Positions 54,770 to 63,087 of a stretch of 64,000 nucleotides of DNA are shown here, one piece after another. The translations under genes were made by a program, and so were the position numbers. Below the pieces are notes generated by a model. It saw only the letters and a program-made list of their open reading frames with translations, ran no database searches and was not told the DNA's origin. Every line of letters starts with the position of its first letter. Positions within the stretch are counted from its first letter, which is position 1. Origin of the DNA: Sediminibacillus dalangtanensis (GTDB taxonomy: Bacteria > Bacillota > Bacilli > Bacillales > Amphibacillaceae); NCBI RefSeq assembly GCF_017792025.1, contig NZ_CP046956.1, positions 1,426,001 through 1,490,000 on the forward strand. Direction: 5' to 3'.

Positions 54770-56089
54770 GTGAAGAAACAATCTGACCGATTCGGCTACA
54801 AGCAACTGGCAGGATTTTTTATTCCGCTTGGTTTTTCGGCGAGTTTGACATCAATCACGCATGTGATCATTAATGGTACGTTAAGTCGTGGCGAACATGC
54901 AGCATTTATTATAGCCTGTTACGCGGTGGCGTTTTCACTGTTCGGGATTATTGAACGCCCCGTCATCGTTTTCCGGCAGACATGTTCCGCTTTGGTGAAT
55001 GACAGGCTCGCATTCCGGAAGCTGTGGCTGTTCATGGTTTATATACTTGCCGTCATTATCGGATTAAGTATGGCAATGGCTTTCAGCTCAATGGGTGACT
55101 GGGTATATGTTAAACTTTTTAACGCAGACGAGAATATGGTTCACACCATTTCAGAAGCTTTTACAGTAATCGCGGTAGTAATTATTTTTTCAGGAATCCG
55201 CGGGATATATCAAGGAATCATCATCAACCACTTGCAGACAAAGTGGCTCACCATCGGGGTCGTTATCCGACTGGTGGCTATGTTTGTCATTGCTTATTTG
55301 TTTGTCGCATTCGATTATGTAAAAAGCGTCACCGGTTCGGTCATTTTTTTGACAGGAATGATTATGGAATGTGGCATCAGTGTCTGGAAAGGTAAACGAA
55401 TTCTGACAACCCACTATCCGAAACAGGTTGAGCCACTTTCGATGAAAGAAATTTCCCAATTTTATATGCCGCTCGTCTTTTATTTTCTTATCCAAACGAT
55501 TTTGATTCCTATTATCTATGTATTCTTGGCCCAAACGGAAAACATGGAATTAGGGATTGCATCCTTTGCTCTTGCTTACAGCATCACCCAGATGTTAATG
55601 AGTTTCTTTATGTACACACATCAACTCGTCCTGCAATTATACGAAACGAATAAGCAGAAGGTTGTACGGTTTATGGGAGCAGTCAGTTTACTGCCGACAC
55701 TGCTTCTTTTACTGCTTTGTTATACACCAGCTGGTTACTGGTTCATGGAAACGATCATGGGGGCAAATGGTGAACTCGCCGAGTCAACACTGGCGGTGAT
55801 GAAATTTTTCATCATTAAAACGCTCGTATTTCCATGGGTCGACTTCTTAAATGGATTCCTTATGTTGCACCGGCAAACGAGGAAAATGCTCATTGCTCAG
55901 CTTTTGAATTTGGTCACTGTCGTTCTGAGTATTTGGCTGTTTGTCCGGCTGTTCCCAGCATGGAATGGCATCAGTGGTTCTCTTGCAGCATCGGTGGGGG
56001 AATTTGTCGGTCTTATTATGGTAAGCATAATTATCTACCAAATGACAAGAAAAACAAAACGGCAAAAGCAGGATTGGAAAGCAGGATAA
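54770..56089 (+). CDS. MOP-superfamily membrane transporter (MatE/Wzx-like)
   Basis: A 439-residue protein with about twelve helices arranged as two six-helix bundles, the pattern of the MOP flippase/multidrug exporter superfamily (ITHVIINGTLSRGEHAAFII near 27, FSGIRGIYQGIIINHLQTKW near 140, ASFALAYSITQMLMSFFMYT near 263). It resembles the oligosaccharide- or MATE-type transporters but no subgroup is certain. GTG start at 54770 with GAAGGG upstream; it follows the M24-like gene by 42 bp without terminator, so the two form an operon. Its cargo may be linked to uronate or pectin use, an inference from location. Confidence 0.72.
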   Translation: MKKQSDRFGYKQLAGFFIPLGFSASLTSITHVIINGTLSRGEHAAFIIACYAVAFSLFGIIERPVIVFRQTCSALVNDRLAFRKLWLFMVYILAVIIGLSMAMAFSSMGDWVYVKLFNADENMVHTISEAFTVIAVVIIFSGIRGIYQGIIINHLQTKWLTIGVVIRLVAMFVIAYLFVAFDYVKSVTGSVIFLTGMIMECGISVWKGKRILTTHYPKQVEPLSMKEISQFYMPLVFYFLIQTILIPIIYVFLAQTENMELGIASFALAYSITQMLMSFFMYTHQLVLQLYETNKQKVVRFMGAVSLLPTLLLLLLCYTPAGYWFMETIMGANGELAESTLAVMKFFIIKTLVFPWVDFLNGFLMLHRQTRKMLIAQLLNLVTVVLSIWLFVRLFPAWNGISGSLAASVGEFVGLIMVSIIIYQMTRKTKRQKQDWKAG

Positions 56090-56129
56090 AAATAGAGAGA
56101 AAAGTCCATCTTACCTGTTCGATGAAAGA

Positions 56130-56162
56130 TGCTATAATAATAGTAAATGTAAACGCTTGACA
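56130..56162 (+). promoter_or_regulatory. promoter and cre-like box before yesM
   Basis: TGCTATAAT (56130-56138) is an extended -10. TGTAAACGCTTGACA (56148-56162) resembles cre with one extra base and overlaps the predicted start region. Confidence 0.6.
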
Positions 56163-56172
56163 GGGGGATGTT

Positions 56173-57897
56173 ATGCGATTTCGTCCTTTTTACAGCAGTA
56201 TTAAAATAAAAAATAAAATATTTTCGATTTCCTTACTGCTTTTATTGATTTTTTGCATAATCGGAATGATTACCTACCATTATTTTACTCAGCTATACGA
56301 AGAGCGTATCTATCAGGAGTCTGCTGATATGCTGCAATTATCTTCCACTGTCATCGACGAAGAATTGAAAAAAATCGAAAACCTGACCTTTCAAGTCAGC
56401 ACGGATTCTCTCGTTCAGGAGTACATGGAAACGATCAATGAGCGAAAGCTGGGATTTGAAGATTATAAAACAAAAGCAAACTTGTTGGAGCGACTGCTTA
56501 CCTTTGCTTCAAGTGAAAGGTACATATCTTCCATCCAGGTGATCGACCGGTTTGGGGAGAAGTACACGACCGGTTATGATACAAAAATAGAAAACGACGC
56601 GGAAAAAATACGCAAGCTTGTTTACGCGTCACAGGGTTCCAATACGTGGTCCAAGATAGAAGGGAAAAATGGGATTTCGGCAGCGAGGCTGATCCGGAGA
56701 AAGGAAAATGTCAGTCTTGCCAATATGGGGATTCTTATCGTATCGGTAGATATGAACAAGTTTGTCGACCAGACACTGGATTTTTCTAAAAATAAAAATT
56801 TCATCGTGACCAACGGAAAAGAAATCTATTACCAAAACAAGGGAAACGGGCTGGACGTTCAAGAATTGCCTGATAACGTAAATGACAGCGGTTACAAAGT
56901 GGTGGATTTTTCTGGTGAAGACTTTTTACTCACATACAAGCATTCCCGTTTTTCCAAGCTCACTTACTTTCATTTACTCCCCTTCAGCGATATTACCAAG
57001 CAGTCTCAAACGATTAAACGAATTATGATTATTTGTTTTCTGTTCATGCTTACACTGACAATCCTGCTGAGCAGGAAAGCTGCAGAGAATATATCTAAAC
57101 CTTTGGAAGAATTGTCTGCAAGGATGAAGCAAGTTCAAGAGGGTGACTTCGAAGAACAAGCCACCGTTCCGGAAAAATACTATAATGACGAGGTTGGCCA
57201 GCTACATGTCAATTTCCGTTCTATGCTGGATAAAATCAATCAACTCATCAAAGAAAACTACACGAAACAATTGATTATCAAAGAAACGGAATATAAAGCA
57301 CTGCAGGCACAAATCAATCCCCATTTTCTTTATAACACACTGGACTCAATCAATTGGCTCGCCAAAATCAACCAACAGGAAAAAATCTCGGTCATGGCCG
57401 AAGCACTTGGCAATATGATGCGCAACATTATCAGCAAGAAGGCAGCGATGATCACCATAAAGGAAGAATTAGAGATTGTTAATAATTATGTCACCATCCA
57501 AAAGTATCGTTATGAAAACAGATTGGAATTTACGCTTTGCGATTGGGAAGTATTCGAAGATTGTCAAATTCCAAAGTTGACTATTCAGCCAATAGTCGAA
57601 AACGCGATTCAGCATGGATTAGAAGAGATGGTAACACCATGCCGGGTTATCGTGCGTTTTAAGCGTATAGATGAAAATCTGCAAATTATAGTGGAAGATA
57701 ACGGTCCGGGAATCGAAGAAAATAAATTGGAAGGAATTTATAAAGGGGAAATCCGATCGAAAAGCTCGGGAATAGGATTAAAAAACATTAACGAGCGCAT
57801 CAAGCTGATGTTTGGTGAGGAATACGGCATCATGATTGAAAGTCAAGTGGATATAGGAACAAGGGTGAAAATATTAATTCCGAATATGGTGGGGTGA
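56173..57897 (+). CDS. yesM: sensor histidine kinase YesM
   Basis: A 574-residue membrane kinase: helix near 15-37, extracellular dCache-like domain (about 40-275), helix near 280-300, HAMP (about 300-355, KPLEELSARMKQVQEGDFEE), then the YesM/LytS kinase core with phospho-His near 384 in QINPHFLYNTLDSINW and ATP-binding VEDNGPGIEENK and SSGIGLKNINERIK. The gene order kinase, regulator, binding protein, two permeases, GH105 is that of B. subtilis yesMNOPQR, which supports the name. The kinase overlaps the regulator by four bases. It likely senses pectin or rhamnogalacturonan fragments. Confidence 0.88.
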   Translation: MRFRPFYSSIKIKNKIFSISLLLLLIFCIIGMITYHYFTQLYEERIYQESADMLQLSSTVIDEELKKIENLTFQVSTDSLVQEYMETINERKLGFEDYKTKANLLERLLTFASSERYISSIQVIDRFGEKYTTGYDTKIENDAEKIRKLVYASQGSNTWSKIEGKNGISAARLIRRKENVSLANMGILIVSVDMNKFVDQTLDFSKNKNFIVTNGKEIYYQNKGNGLDVQELPDNVNDSGYKVVDFSGEDFLLTYKHSRFSKLTYFHLLPFSDITKQSQTIKRIMIICFLFMLTLTILLSRKAAENISKPLEELSARMKQVQEGDFEEQATVPEKYYNDEVGQLHVNFRSMLDKINQLIKENYTKQLIIKETEYKALQAQINPHFLYNTLDSINWLAKINQQEKISVMAEALGNMMRNIISKKAAMITIKEELEIVNNYVTIQKYRYENRLEFTLCDWEVFEDCQIPKLTIQPIVENAIQHGLEEMVTPCRVIVRFKRIDENLQIIVEDNGPGIEENKLEGIYKGEIRSKSSGIGLKNINERIKLMFGEEYGIMIESQVDIGTRVKILIPNMVG

Positions 57898-59468
57898 AGA
57901 GTTTGTATCGTGTACTGTTGGTCGACGATGAGATTAATATTCTGGAGGGGATAGCCGCACTGGTTGACTGGTCTTCTTGCAACACATCATTACAAGTAAA
58001 GGCTACGAATGGCCAAATGGCTTTTGAGCTGATTAGGGAAAATCCGCCGGACATTGTCATTACGGATATCAAAATGCCGGGAATGAACGGGGTGGAATTG
58101 ATTCAGCAAGTACATCGTCAATATCCAGAGATTCGTTTTATCGTCTTATCTGGATACGACGAATTTGAATTTGCTAAAACAGCTATGGAGTGTAACGTTA
58201 AGCACTATTTGTTAAAGCCGAGCAATGAAAAGAAAATCGAGGATGCGCTGAACCAGGTAGTAGCTGATTTAGATGAACAAAATCAGAAACGGGATTTTTT
58301 AGAAAGAATGAGAAGTCACTTACAAAAAGTGATGCCTAAAGCGAAAGAACAATTTTTGAAAGATTATATCACAAATAAAAGCTACAGCCTTCAGGATTGG
58401 GAAACCTACAGTCAAATGTTCGGACTGCAAACAACCTCCAAACTTTTCCGGCTGCTAGTACTGGTTGTCGATGGAGCACACGAATACGAACAACAATTTG
58501 CCTTGAAGGAAATGGTCACCGAACGGATGGGGGAACAGCAGTCGGTCCCTATGTCCACTACCATCGGTGAACGGATTGTCCTCCTGCTGGAAGATATGCC
58601 GGTGACGGAATTATCTGAATACTTAAAAGAAATGAAAAAGACCTATAAAAGCTTCTATCAAAAGACATTCACAACGGCAATCAGTAACGCAGGAACGATC
58701 AATGAATTGAGGATGTTATACAATGAAGCGATCAATTGCTTGACCCAGCGTTTTTATCTTGCCGACGGCAGTATTATCACTGTCCAGGATATTGGGGAAG
58801 CAGACGATGCCAGATTTAAAGAATTGCAATACGATCATGAAGATTTGTTATTAGCAGTCCGGAGTGGTAACACAGAAGCGATGCGCCATTATTTAAGTGA
58901 TTTTTTTGATGATATTCATCATCGCAAGCTTGAGGTGGGATTGGTGAAATCCCATTGCCTGGAATTATACATGTCCATCATACGGCAAGCGGACCAGCAA
59001 GCTATGGATCGATACTTCCAACAAATCATTTTATTTCAGCAATACAATCGCTTTGGGGAAATAAAACAATATATCAGTGAAATCGCAGAAGAAATTACCG
59101 CTTACCATTATGAACGGACAAAACAAACCCAGACGAACATTATTAGCAGGGTGATCAGCTATGTGGAAAACAATCTTGCTGAAGAGGAGATGTCGCTCTC
59201 CAAAATTGCTGCGGATGTGCTTTATATGAATCCTGACTATTTGGGAAAGCTGTTCAAGAAGGAGAAGGGAGAACGTTTTTCGAACTTTTTGATTAACCGG
59301 AGAATGGAAAAAGCAAAAAGGTTAATCGAAGAGACAGAGCAAGTCAAAGTATTCGAAGTCGCAGAAGCGGTAGGCTTCGGTAATAACCCGCGTTATTTCG
59401 GGCAGGTTTTCAAAAAACATACGGGAATGACACCTACCGAATATAAAATGCATTCCATTAAAAACTAG
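57894..59468 (+). CDS. yesN: AraC-type response regulator YesN
   Basis: A 524-residue regulator: receiver with VDDE near 10-13 and phospho-Asp58 in VITDIKMPG, a middle region of about 280 residues, and an AraC domain (about 425-522) with LSKIAADVLYMNPDYLGKLF and VFEVAEAVGFGNNPRYFGQV. The start is GTG at 57894, overlapping the kinase stop as GTGA, so translation is coupled. It should activate the importer operon that begins at 59776. A terminator begins at its stop codon. Confidence 0.88.
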   Translation: MKSLYRVLLVDDEINILEGIAALVDWSSCNTSLQVKATNGQMAFELIRENPPDIVITDIKMPGMNGVELIQQVHRQYPEIRFIVLSGYDEFEFAKTAMECNVKHYLLKPSNEKKIEDALNQVVADLDEQNQKRDFLERMRSHLQKVMPKAKEQFLKDYITNKSYSLQDWETYSQMFGLQTTSKLFRLLVLVVDGAHEYEQQFALKEMVTERMGEQQSVPMSTTIGERIVLLLEDMPVTELSEYLKEMKKTYKSFYQKTFTTAISNAGTINELRMLYNEAINCLTQRFYLADGSIITVQDIGEADDARFKELQYDHEDLLLAVRSGNTEAMRHYLSDFFDDIHHRKLEVGLVKSHCLELYMSIIRQADQQAMDRYFQQIILFQQYNRFGEIKQYISEIAEEITAYHYERTKQTQTNIISRVISYVENNLAEEEMSLSKIAADVLYMNPDYLGKLFKKEKGERFSNFLINRRMEKAKRLIEETEQVKVFEVAEAVGFGNNPRYFGQVFKKHTGMTPTEYKMHSIKN

Positions 59469-59503
59469 GACTGGGCCAGCAAAGGACCAGTCCGTCTTTT
59501 TAT
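59468..59503 (+). terminator. terminator after yesN
   Basis: GGACTGG (59468-59474) pairs with CCAGTCC (59487-59493), followed by GTCTTTTT. It separates the two-component genes from the transporter operon. Confidence 0.85.
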
Positions 59504-59713
59504 AAGTCGTGATTCTGTCATTTTTATGCTTTACCACAATCAGTATAAACTGCACACTGAATTTATCCTGACTTCCCTTGAAGTGGGAAAATCCCTCGCT
59601 ACAGAAATATTTGCTCTATCTTAATTATAAGAAAACAATCAGCCATTTGATAAAGGATCATATCTGTTTTTTGTACATAAATGTCTGAAAATTTTATTTT
59701 TTACAAACAAGGC

Positions 59714-59752
59714 TTGCATTATGATGGAATTAAGCTATAGAAAGCGCTTTCA
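59714..59752 (+). promoter_or_regulatory. promoter with cre site before yesO
   Basis: TTGCAT (59714-59719), 16 bases, TATAGA (59736-59741); AGAAAGCGCTTTCA (59739-59752) overlaps the -10 and reads TGAAAGCGCTTTCT on the other strand, a near-perfect cre. The remaining part of the 307-bp gap 59469-59775 is AT-rich with no gene; YesN presumably binds there. Confidence 0.75.
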
Positions 59753-59775
59753 AAGACAAAGGGGAGATGTGAAAA

Positions 59776-61083
59776 ATGAAGAAAAGCTTGTTATGGAGTT
59801 TGGCGTTGGCCTTCGTTTTGTTTTTATCTGCATGTTCAGGATCGGATGAAGCGTCGGGTGAGGGCGGAAGCGATGACAGTGGAGAAGACGGGGATCAAGT
59901 GACACTAAGGATGACTTGGTGGGGATCTCAAAGCAGGCATGACCAAACACAAGAAATTATCAAGAAGTTTGAGGAAGAAAACCCGGACATTAAGATTGAT
60001 GCAGAATTCACCGGATTTGACGGCTATTTTGAAAAAATGGCCGCACAAGCTGCAGGTAATAATCTTCCGGATATTATGCAGCAAAACTTCGGAGAATACC
60101 TCAATCAATATGCAGACAAGGGATTGCTTGCAGACTTAACTGAATACGTGGAAAGTGGCCAAATCAATGTCGAAGGTGTAAGTGATACAGTAATGGAATC
60201 CGGTAAGAAGGAAGGAAAGCTGCTTGGAATTCCTACAGGGACAAATGCATTAACAGCCTTTTACAACACCGATATGTTGGAAGAAGCAGGTGCGGAAATT
60301 CCTGACGAAAACTGGACGTGGGACGATTACGTTGCTACTGCGAGAAAGGTACACGAAGAGACAGGGGAATTCGGGGCAAGGTTGATGGAACCAAAGAATT
60401 TATTTGAATATTACTTGCGGGAAAAAGGTTATAAGTTATTCAACGAGGACGGCACAGATCTAGGATATAATGATGACCAGTTGCTTGCTGATTATTTCAC
60501 TTTGAACAAACAGCTGGTAGATGACGGAGTGGCACCTGGTTATGATACCATCCAGCAAATAAAAGGGGTCGAGGATGAATTAATTGTCCACGGAAAAGCA
60601 CCTTTTGATTTCAGGTGGTCCAACCAGGCAACCGCATTGACCAGTGCTGCGGGTGACCGCAATTTGGAGATGACATTGTTGCCAGGGGCTAACAATACGG
60701 AAGGAATGTATTTAAAACCGGCAATGCTTTGGTCAGTTAGTGAAAACTCAGAGCATAAGGAAGAAGCAGTACGTTTTATCGATTTCTTTACTAATAACAT
60801 CGAGGTTTACAAAATAGGCGGATCTGACAGAGGGGTTCCGATTAAAGAAGACATTCGCAACCAGATGGCTGATGACTTGAGCGAGACGGATAAGAAGGTG
60901 TTCGATTACATCGAATTGGTGACAGAGAACAGCTCTCCTATCGATTCCAACTTCCCGCCTGAGTCTTCTGAAGTATTAGCTGCTTTGGAGGAAGTCGATG
61001 AGCTTGTTATGTATGGAGAACTATCTCCAGAGGAAGGCGCAGCCCAGTTTAGAGAGAAAGCAACATCGATTTTAACCAGATAA
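59776..61083 (+). CDS. yesO: ABC transporter oligosaccharide-binding lipoprotein YesO
   Basis: A 435-residue family 1 binding protein. Signal peptide with lipobox LSAC (Cys20), an acidic Gly/Ser/Asp/Glu linker, then the sugar-binding lobes (VTLRMTWWGSQSRHDQTQEI, KKFEEENPDIKIDAEFTGFD, NNLPDIMQQNFGEYLNQYAD). By position it is YesO, which with YesPQ imports pectin-derived oligogalacturonides or rhamnogalacturonides. AAGGGGAG precedes the ATG. It is the first gene of the importer operon and a hairpin follows it. Confidence 0.88.
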   Translation: MKKSLLWSLALAFVLFLSACSGSDEASGEGGSDDSGEDGDQVTLRMTWWGSQSRHDQTQEIIKKFEEENPDIKIDAEFTGFDGYFEKMAAQAAGNNLPDIMQQNFGEYLNQYADKGLLADLTEYVESGQINVEGVSDTVMESGKKEGKLLGIPTGTNALTAFYNTDMLEEAGAEIPDENWTWDDYVATARKVHEETGEFGARLMEPKNLFEYYLREKGYKLFNEDGTDLGYNDDQLLADYFTLNKQLVDDGVAPGYDTIQQIKGVEDELIVHGKAPFDFRWSNQATALTSAAGDRNLEMTLLPGANNTEGMYLKPAMLWSVSENSEHKEEAVRFIDFFTNNIEVYKIGGSDRGVPIKEDIRNQMADDLSETDKKVFDYIELVTENSSPIDSNFPPESSEVLAALEEVDELVMYGELSPEEGAAQFREKATSILTR

Positions 61084-61092
61084 GCAAAAAGA

Positions 61093-61123
61093 GATGGCCC
61101 TGAGCGAGGTGATCAGGGCCATC
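61093..61123 (+). promoter_or_regulatory. intra-operon hairpin between yesO and yesP
   Basis: GATGGCCCTGA (61093-61103) pairs perfectly with TCAGGGCCATC (61113-61123); no U-tract follows. It probably stabilises the yesO mRNA or lowers expression of the permeases, as at 36453 in the other ABC operon. Confidence 0.7.
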
Positions 61124-61221
61124 TTCCTGATTTGATTTTTTTAATTGTTCACTTCCGGCACTCGTCGGATAACATGACGTATGTTGATTCTCTTCAATAA
61201 TATACAAAAGAGGTGAGGGCA

Positions 61222-62208
61222 ATGTTACCGAAAAGAGAAGAGCAAACCACAACAACCGTACCCGAAGTGTCTTCCAAACAAAAGTTTAAGCAGATGGAGC
61301 CGCTCAAGCCTGCCCGGCGCAAGGTGAAGAAAGACAACCGTAACACAACTGGTTATTTGTTCATATCACCGTTTTTGCTGGGATTTTTTACGTTGACAAT
61401 CTTTCCGATTTTGTATTCCTTGTATTTGTCTTTCACTGACTATGATTTGATGGGCACGCCCAGTTGGATCGGACTCGATAACTATGTACGGATGTTTACC
61501 GATGATCCAACCTTTTGGAAGTCGATGAAAGTGACCTTTTTTTATGCAGGGATTGCCGTTCCGATTCGTCTCGTTTTTGCACTCTTGGTAGCGATGGCTT
61601 TGAATAAAATCGTTGAGATGGTCGGTTTGTACAGGACACTTCTTTATTTGCCATCTGTGGTAGGGGGCAGTATCGCCGTATCGATTATGTGGCGACAACT
61701 TTTCGGGAATGATGGTGCAGTCAACTCGATTTTAGGTGCACTGGGACTACCGACCCATTCTTGGTTGGGGGACCCTGATACGGCAATTTGGACCTTGATC
61801 GTGCTATATGGATGGCAGTTTGGTTCATCGATGTTGATTTTTCTTGCTGGCCTCCGTAACATACCGAAAACTTATTACGAAGCTTCTAGTGTCGATGGCG
61901 CTGGACCGGTTAAACAATTCTTCATCATCACCATACCGTTACTGACACCCGTTATTTTGTTCAATACGATTATGCAGGTAATCCAAGGATTCATGGCCTT
62001 TACACCGAGTTTTGTCGTAACGAATGGCGGACCAGTCAACAGTACGTTGCTATATGTCCTGTACATGTACCAGCGTGCGTTTGAATACTTTGATATGGGT
62101 TATGCCTCTGCTATGGCTTGGGTGATGCTAGTCATTATTGCCATTTTCACTGCGTTGATTTTCAAAAGTTCACCCCATTGGGTTCATTATGAATCGGATA
62201 CTAAATAA
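61222..62208 (+). CDS. yesP: ABC transporter permease YesP
   Basis: A 328-residue MalF-type permease with a longer, basic N-terminal tail, six helices, and the EAA loop KTYYEASSVDGAGPVKQFFI near residue 217. ATG at 61222 is preferred (AGAGGTG 8 bases upstream); an in-frame GTG lies at 61213. Forms the pore with YesQ, 17 bp downstream. The ATPase must come from elsewhere, as MsmX does for YesOPQ in B. subtilis. Confidence 0.88.
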   Translation: MLPKREEQTTTTVPEVSSKQKFKQMEPLKPARRKVKKDNRNTTGYLFISPFLLGFFTLTIFPILYSLYLSFTDYDLMGTPSWIGLDNYVRMFTDDPTFWKSMKVTFFYAGIAVPIRLVFALLVAMALNKIVEMVGLYRTLLYLPSVVGGSIAVSIMWRQLFGNDGAVNSILGALGLPTHSWLGDPDTAIWTLIVLYGWQFGSSMLIFLAGLRNIPKTYYEASSVDGAGPVKQFFIITIPLLTPVILFNTIMQVIQGFMAFTPSFVVTNGGPVNSTLLYVLYMYQRAFEYFDMGYASAMAWVMLVIIAIFTALIFKSSPHWVHYESDTK

Positions 62209-62225
62209 GGAAAGGAGAAGTGGGC

Positions 62226-63065
62226 ATGAAAAATAAAAAATGGAAAAAGATAGTGCAGCATACGGTCATGATTGTGTTCACGCTGATTATGATTTATCCG
62301 CTCGTATGGATGGTCAGCAGTTCCCTGAAGGAGAGCTCCAGTGTGTTTGTTGACGCCCATTCCCTGATACCCGAAGGCTGGCATTTTGAAAATTATATCA
62401 CCGGCTGGAAAGGTTTTGGTGGAATCTCCTTCAGTACATTCTTTATCAATTCGGCAATCATTTCTGTTGTGGCTACCATTGGCAGTATATTATCTTCTAC
62501 TTTGATTGCCTATGGATTTGCCAGGGTGAAATTCGCCGGTAAGAACATATGGTTTGTTTGTATGATGCTGACGATGATGCTGCCGTTTGAAATGGTAATG
62601 ATTCCCCAGTATATCATGTTTAACAAATTTAACTGGATTGATACTTATTTGCCGTTGATTTTGCCGACATTTTTCGGAATCCCATTTTTTATCTTTTTAA
62701 TCATGCAGTTTATCCGCACTATACCGACGGAACTTGATGAAGCAGCGAAGATAGATGGATGTAATAGTTTTCAAATTTTCTATCGAATTATTGTTCCGTT
62801 GATTGTACCGGCAATGATGACTTCGGCGATTTTTTCTTTTTATTGGAGATGGGATGATTTTATGGGACCGCTGATCTATTTATCTACTCCAGAAAAGTAT
62901 CCGGTTTCCTTGGCATTGAAGCTGTTTTCAGATCCTAACTCCGTTACGAATTGGGGAGCGATGTTTGCGATGTCAACTCTTAGTATCGTGCCGATATTTG
63001 TGATTTTCTTCCTCTTCCAGCGTTACATTGTCGATGGAATCAGTACAAGTGGACTAAAATCTTAA
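62226..63065 (+). CDS. yesQ: ABC transporter permease YesQ
   Basis: A 279-residue MalG-type permease with six helices and the EAA loop TELDEAAKIDGCNSFQIFYR near residue 170. ATG at 62226 has AAAGGAG 9 bases upstream; an in-frame GTG at 62220 is too close. Second pore subunit; the GH105 gene follows 22 bp downstream. Confidence 0.88.
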   Translation: MKNKKWKKIVQHTVMIVFTLIMIYPLVWMVSSSLKESSSVFVDAHSLIPEGWHFENYITGWKGFGGISFSTFFINSAIISVVATIGSILSSTLIAYGFARVKFAGKNIWFVCMMLTMMLPFEMVMIPQYIMFNKFNWIDTYLPLILPTFFGIPFFIFLIMQFIRTIPTELDEAAKIDGCNSFQIFYRIIVPLIVPAMMTSAIFSFYWRWDDFMGPLIYLSTPEKYPVSLALKLFSDPNSVTNWGAMFAMSTLSIVPIFVIFFLFQRYIVDGISTSGLKS

Positions 63066-63087
63066 GCATTTATAAAAGGAGTGTTCT

